Shown: piece after piece, positions 4,849 through 5,906 of the stretch
Layout: the number at the start of each line of letters is the position of its first letter
Numbering within the stretch: the stretch's first letter is position 1
NCBI GenBank assembly: GCA_043810355.1
Contig: JBDROB010000033.1
Location: 1-5,906, forward strand
Direction: 5' to 3'
Source of the DNA: JAZDHV01 sp043810355
GTDB lineage: Archaea > Nanobdellota > Nanobdellia > Woesearchaeales > JAGVYU01
DNA: 5,906 bases
Notes under the pieces: model-generated
What the model saw: the letters and a program-made list of their open reading frames with translations, nothing else
Database searches by the model: none
Told to the model about the DNA's origin: nothing
Program-made: the position numbers and the translations under genes

Positions 4849-5707
4849 TGTTTTGATTACTCTGACCTTCTTTATCATCAATAGCTTCTGCCCTAGACTT
4901 GATTATCAGGATGTCAGCAATCTCTGCAGGCAGATTTGCGATGTCCTCTTCTTCGAATGGACCATAAATCTCTCCATCTTTGCCATAGAATTTTGGGATA
5001 AAAGACAAGAATCTGATCAATCTAATTTTTTGCTCTGTATCTGATTGATCATATTGTCCTTTAATAATTGTTTCAATAGGTCTCTTTTCTTGAGCAGAAA
5101 TTGAATCTCTATCCAAGCCATTATCAACATTATTATTCTCAATATTATGAGTGTTACTGATTCCATATTCTTTACTTTTTGAACTTGAGTAATCACTTGC
5201 AGAAACAAACTGCCCCTTATGGTCTTGATGGTTTTTATCGTCGATGATTTTTTTCTCTGCCTTAATAGCTTCAGAAGTTATATTAATTTCTGAATTGGCA
5301 ACTAAGACATTATGAAGAATTGATTTTCTATATTTGCTCAAAACCATAATCAGGTCATTATACATCATCTCTTCTGTCTCAAGAAGATTTGAAGTATCAA
5401 TAAGGTTTGATTCAGTCATTGACTTGTTTACAGCCATATTGATTATTTTCTTCTCTCTTATATCATACAATTTTGACAAGATATTCTTCATATTATTGAT
5501 CTGTTTCTCTGTATTTTCTTTCTCACTCATTGAGAATAGGTCTTTCTGTTTTCCCTTATCATTAAGAATCTTGATCTTTTCCTTAAGATAGCTTATGACA
5601 TCAATTGAGAAAGAACTGCTAAGCTCCTGAAGGGTGTCCCTACTCTTTTCTCTTCTCAAAAGCTCATACAATGTCTCATATGTTATCTTAATCTCTGACG
5701 ATCCCAT
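4844..5707 (-). CDS. gins51: Archaeal GINS subunit (Gins51 type)
   Basis: GINS joins MCM and a RecJ/Cdc45-like partner to form the active replicative helicase. The 287-residue protein has the Gins51 order. An all-helical A domain (about 1-135) opens with ITYETLYELLRREKSR. A beta-rich B domain lies at about 229-275, with RFLSFIPKFYGKDGEIYGPF and LPAEIADILI. Between them, about 140-222, is a polar Asn/Asp/Ser/Lys-rich stretch without obvious fold. Many archaeal Gins51 proteins are near 180-200 residues, so the linker explains most of the extra length. A tether is known between the A and B domains in this family. No separate Gins23 gene is visible here; if none exists elsewhere it may act as a homotetramer. 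It has its own TATA box and probably a near-leaderless mRNA. Confidence 0.93.
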   Translation of the reverse strand: MGSSEIKITYETLYELLRREKSRDTLQELSSSFSIDVISYLKEKIKILNDKGKQKDLFSMSEKENTEKQINNMKNILSKLYDIREKKIINMAVNKSMTESNLIDTSNLLETEEMMYNDLIMVLSKYRKSILHNVLVANSEINITSEAIKAEKKIIDDKNHQDHKGQFVSASDYSSSKSKEYGISNTHNIENNNVDNGLDRDSISAQEKRPIETIIKGQYDQSDTEQKIRLIRFLSFIPKFYGKDGEIYGPFEEEDIANLPAEIADILIIKSRAEAIDDKEGQSNQNI

Positions 5708-5732
5708 TTACAATAATATGTGTAGAAATCAG

Positions 5733-5742
5733 TAATTTATAT
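5733..5742 (-). promoter_or_regulatory. TATA box of GINS
   Basis: ATATAAATTA, with AATAAAAG upstream as a TFB-like element, lies about 30 bases from the ATG (first T of TATAAA 34 bases before 5707). The predicted start is 0-5 bases from the ATG and there is no Shine-Dalgarno, so the mRNA should be leaderless or nearly so. Confidence 0.6.
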
Positions 5743-5791
5743 CTTTTATTGTAATCAACATATTGTGTTTAATTTGATAATCAGTTCACAC

Positions 5792-5799
5792 TTTTAATA
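5792..5799 (+). promoter_or_regulatory. Possible TATA box of the right-edge plus-strand gene
   Basis: TTTTAATA is centred about 26 bases before 5822. That would start transcription just upstream of the GGTGAT ribosome-binding site. In this A+T-rich divergent gap the match is weak and could be chance. Confidence 0.3.
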
Positions 5800-5821
5800 T
5801 TCTCTTAATTTTACTCTTTTT

Positions 5822-5827
5822 GGTGAT
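5822..5827 (+). promoter_or_regulatory. Shine-Dalgarno of the right-edge gene
   Basis: GGTGAT, complementary to the 16S tail, lies four bases before ATG 5832. It is the main reason for choosing this start and for believing the truncated ORF is a gene. Confidence 0.55.
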
Positions 5828-5831
5828 ATTA

Positions 5832-5906
5832 ATGGATGAATTAACCAAGAAGAAAAGGAAATGGATTATTAACCAATTTAGAGGTGGCAGAAGTGCCACT
5901 TCTATA
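5832..5906 (+). CDS. Partial CDS, N-terminus of a possible HTH/transposase protein
   Basis: From ATG 5832 the frame stays open for 25 codons to the window edge. The visible residues are a basic start (KKKRK), then WIINQF and RGGRSATSI. A basic helix followed by a short G-G/R-S-x-x-x-I step is typical of the N-terminal helix-turn-helix of IS481-like or related DDE transposases in archaea, and of other small DNA-binding proteins. This is recognition by style only. The gene diverges from GINS across a 124-base gap. The last 24 bases (5880-5903) form a near-perfect hairpin inside the coding frame. The rest of the protein is outside the window, so catalytic residues cannot be seen. Confidence 0.5.
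   Translation, partial: MDELTKKKRKWIINQFRGGRSATSI
5880..5903. other. 10-bp near-perfect hairpin at the right edge
   Basis: AGAGGTGGCA (5880-5889) pairs with TGCCACTTCT (5894-5903) around a GAAG loop, with one G-T position that could be a G-U pair in RNA. It lies within the first 25 codons of the plus-strand ORF, where it could limit translation if transcribed, or it may be a by-product of the codons. Confidence 0.5.

Noticed and set aside
5017..5208. 63-codon minus-strand ORF inside GINS
   Set aside because: It is an alternative frame in the A+T-rich GINS linker with no start signal and no recognisable sequence.
5750..5785. Operator-like inverted repeat (ATCAA/TTGAT) between GINS and the right-edge gene
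   Set aside because: Arms are only 5 bp with a long spacer and mismatched extensions, as expected by chance in A+T-rich DNA.
1..5906. CRISPR array or other regularly spaced repeats
   Set aside because: No repeat-spacer pattern was seen; the repeats found are short, in-frame duplications in ftsY or single local duplications.

Overview
This A+T-rich window comes from an archaeon. Nearly every gene is archaeal information-processing machinery: GINS, L44e, S27e, aIF2-alpha, Nop10, prefoldin alpha and FtsY. Promoters look like archaeal TATA boxes, and ribosome-binding sites match the archaeal 16S tail. Small genes, low GC and the protein style suggest a DPANN lineage (Woesearchaeota- or Pacearchaeota-like). 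That placement is inference from general familiarity, not from a tree or a search.

Layout, in the direction of transcription of the main block (minus strand, right to left): GINS (Gins51 type) 5707-4844; ribosomal protein L44e 4817-4509; S27e 4401-4219; aIF2-alpha 4218-3436; Nop10 3424-3251; a PAC2-family protein 3183-2401; an unrecognised 53-residue ORF 2332-2171; prefoldin alpha 2174-1767; and FtsY 1765-161. At the right edge a divergent plus-strand gene begins at 5832 and runs off the window. It has a helix-turn-helix-like N-terminus and may be a transposase. The left edge (1-160) has no confident gene but is dense in hairpins.

The block reads as five transcription units, each with a candidate TATA box: (1) GINS, (2) L44e, (3) S27e-aIF2-alpha-Nop10, (4) PAC2, (5) orf53-pfdA-ftsY. 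For GINS, L44e and PAC2 the TATA box lies about 31-34 bases before the ATG and there is no Shine-Dalgarno, which points to leaderless mRNAs. The S27e and orf53 units have short leaders with good Shine-Dalgarno sequences. Inside units 3 and 5 genes are abutting, overlapping or only a few bases apart, so translation is probably coupled.

Functionally the window joins replication (GINS activates the MCM helicase), ribosome parts (L44e, S27e), initiation (aIF2-alpha), RNA pseudouridylation (Nop10), a proteasome-assembly-like protein, co-translational chaperoning (prefoldin) and membrane targeting of ribosomes (FtsY). Linkage of GINS, L44e, S27e, aIF2-alpha and Nop10 is a known archaeal gene neighbourhood. 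Less ordinary points: orf53 sits where many archaea carry L18a/LX before pfdA; FtsY has a very long acidic N-terminal region built partly from internal repeats; GINS has a long Asn/Ser/Asp-rich linker; Nop10 has a C-X-C in place of its second C-X2-C; and the left edge carries four tight hairpins within 114 bases. I found no convincing novel system; orf53 and the left-edge structure deserve the closest look.
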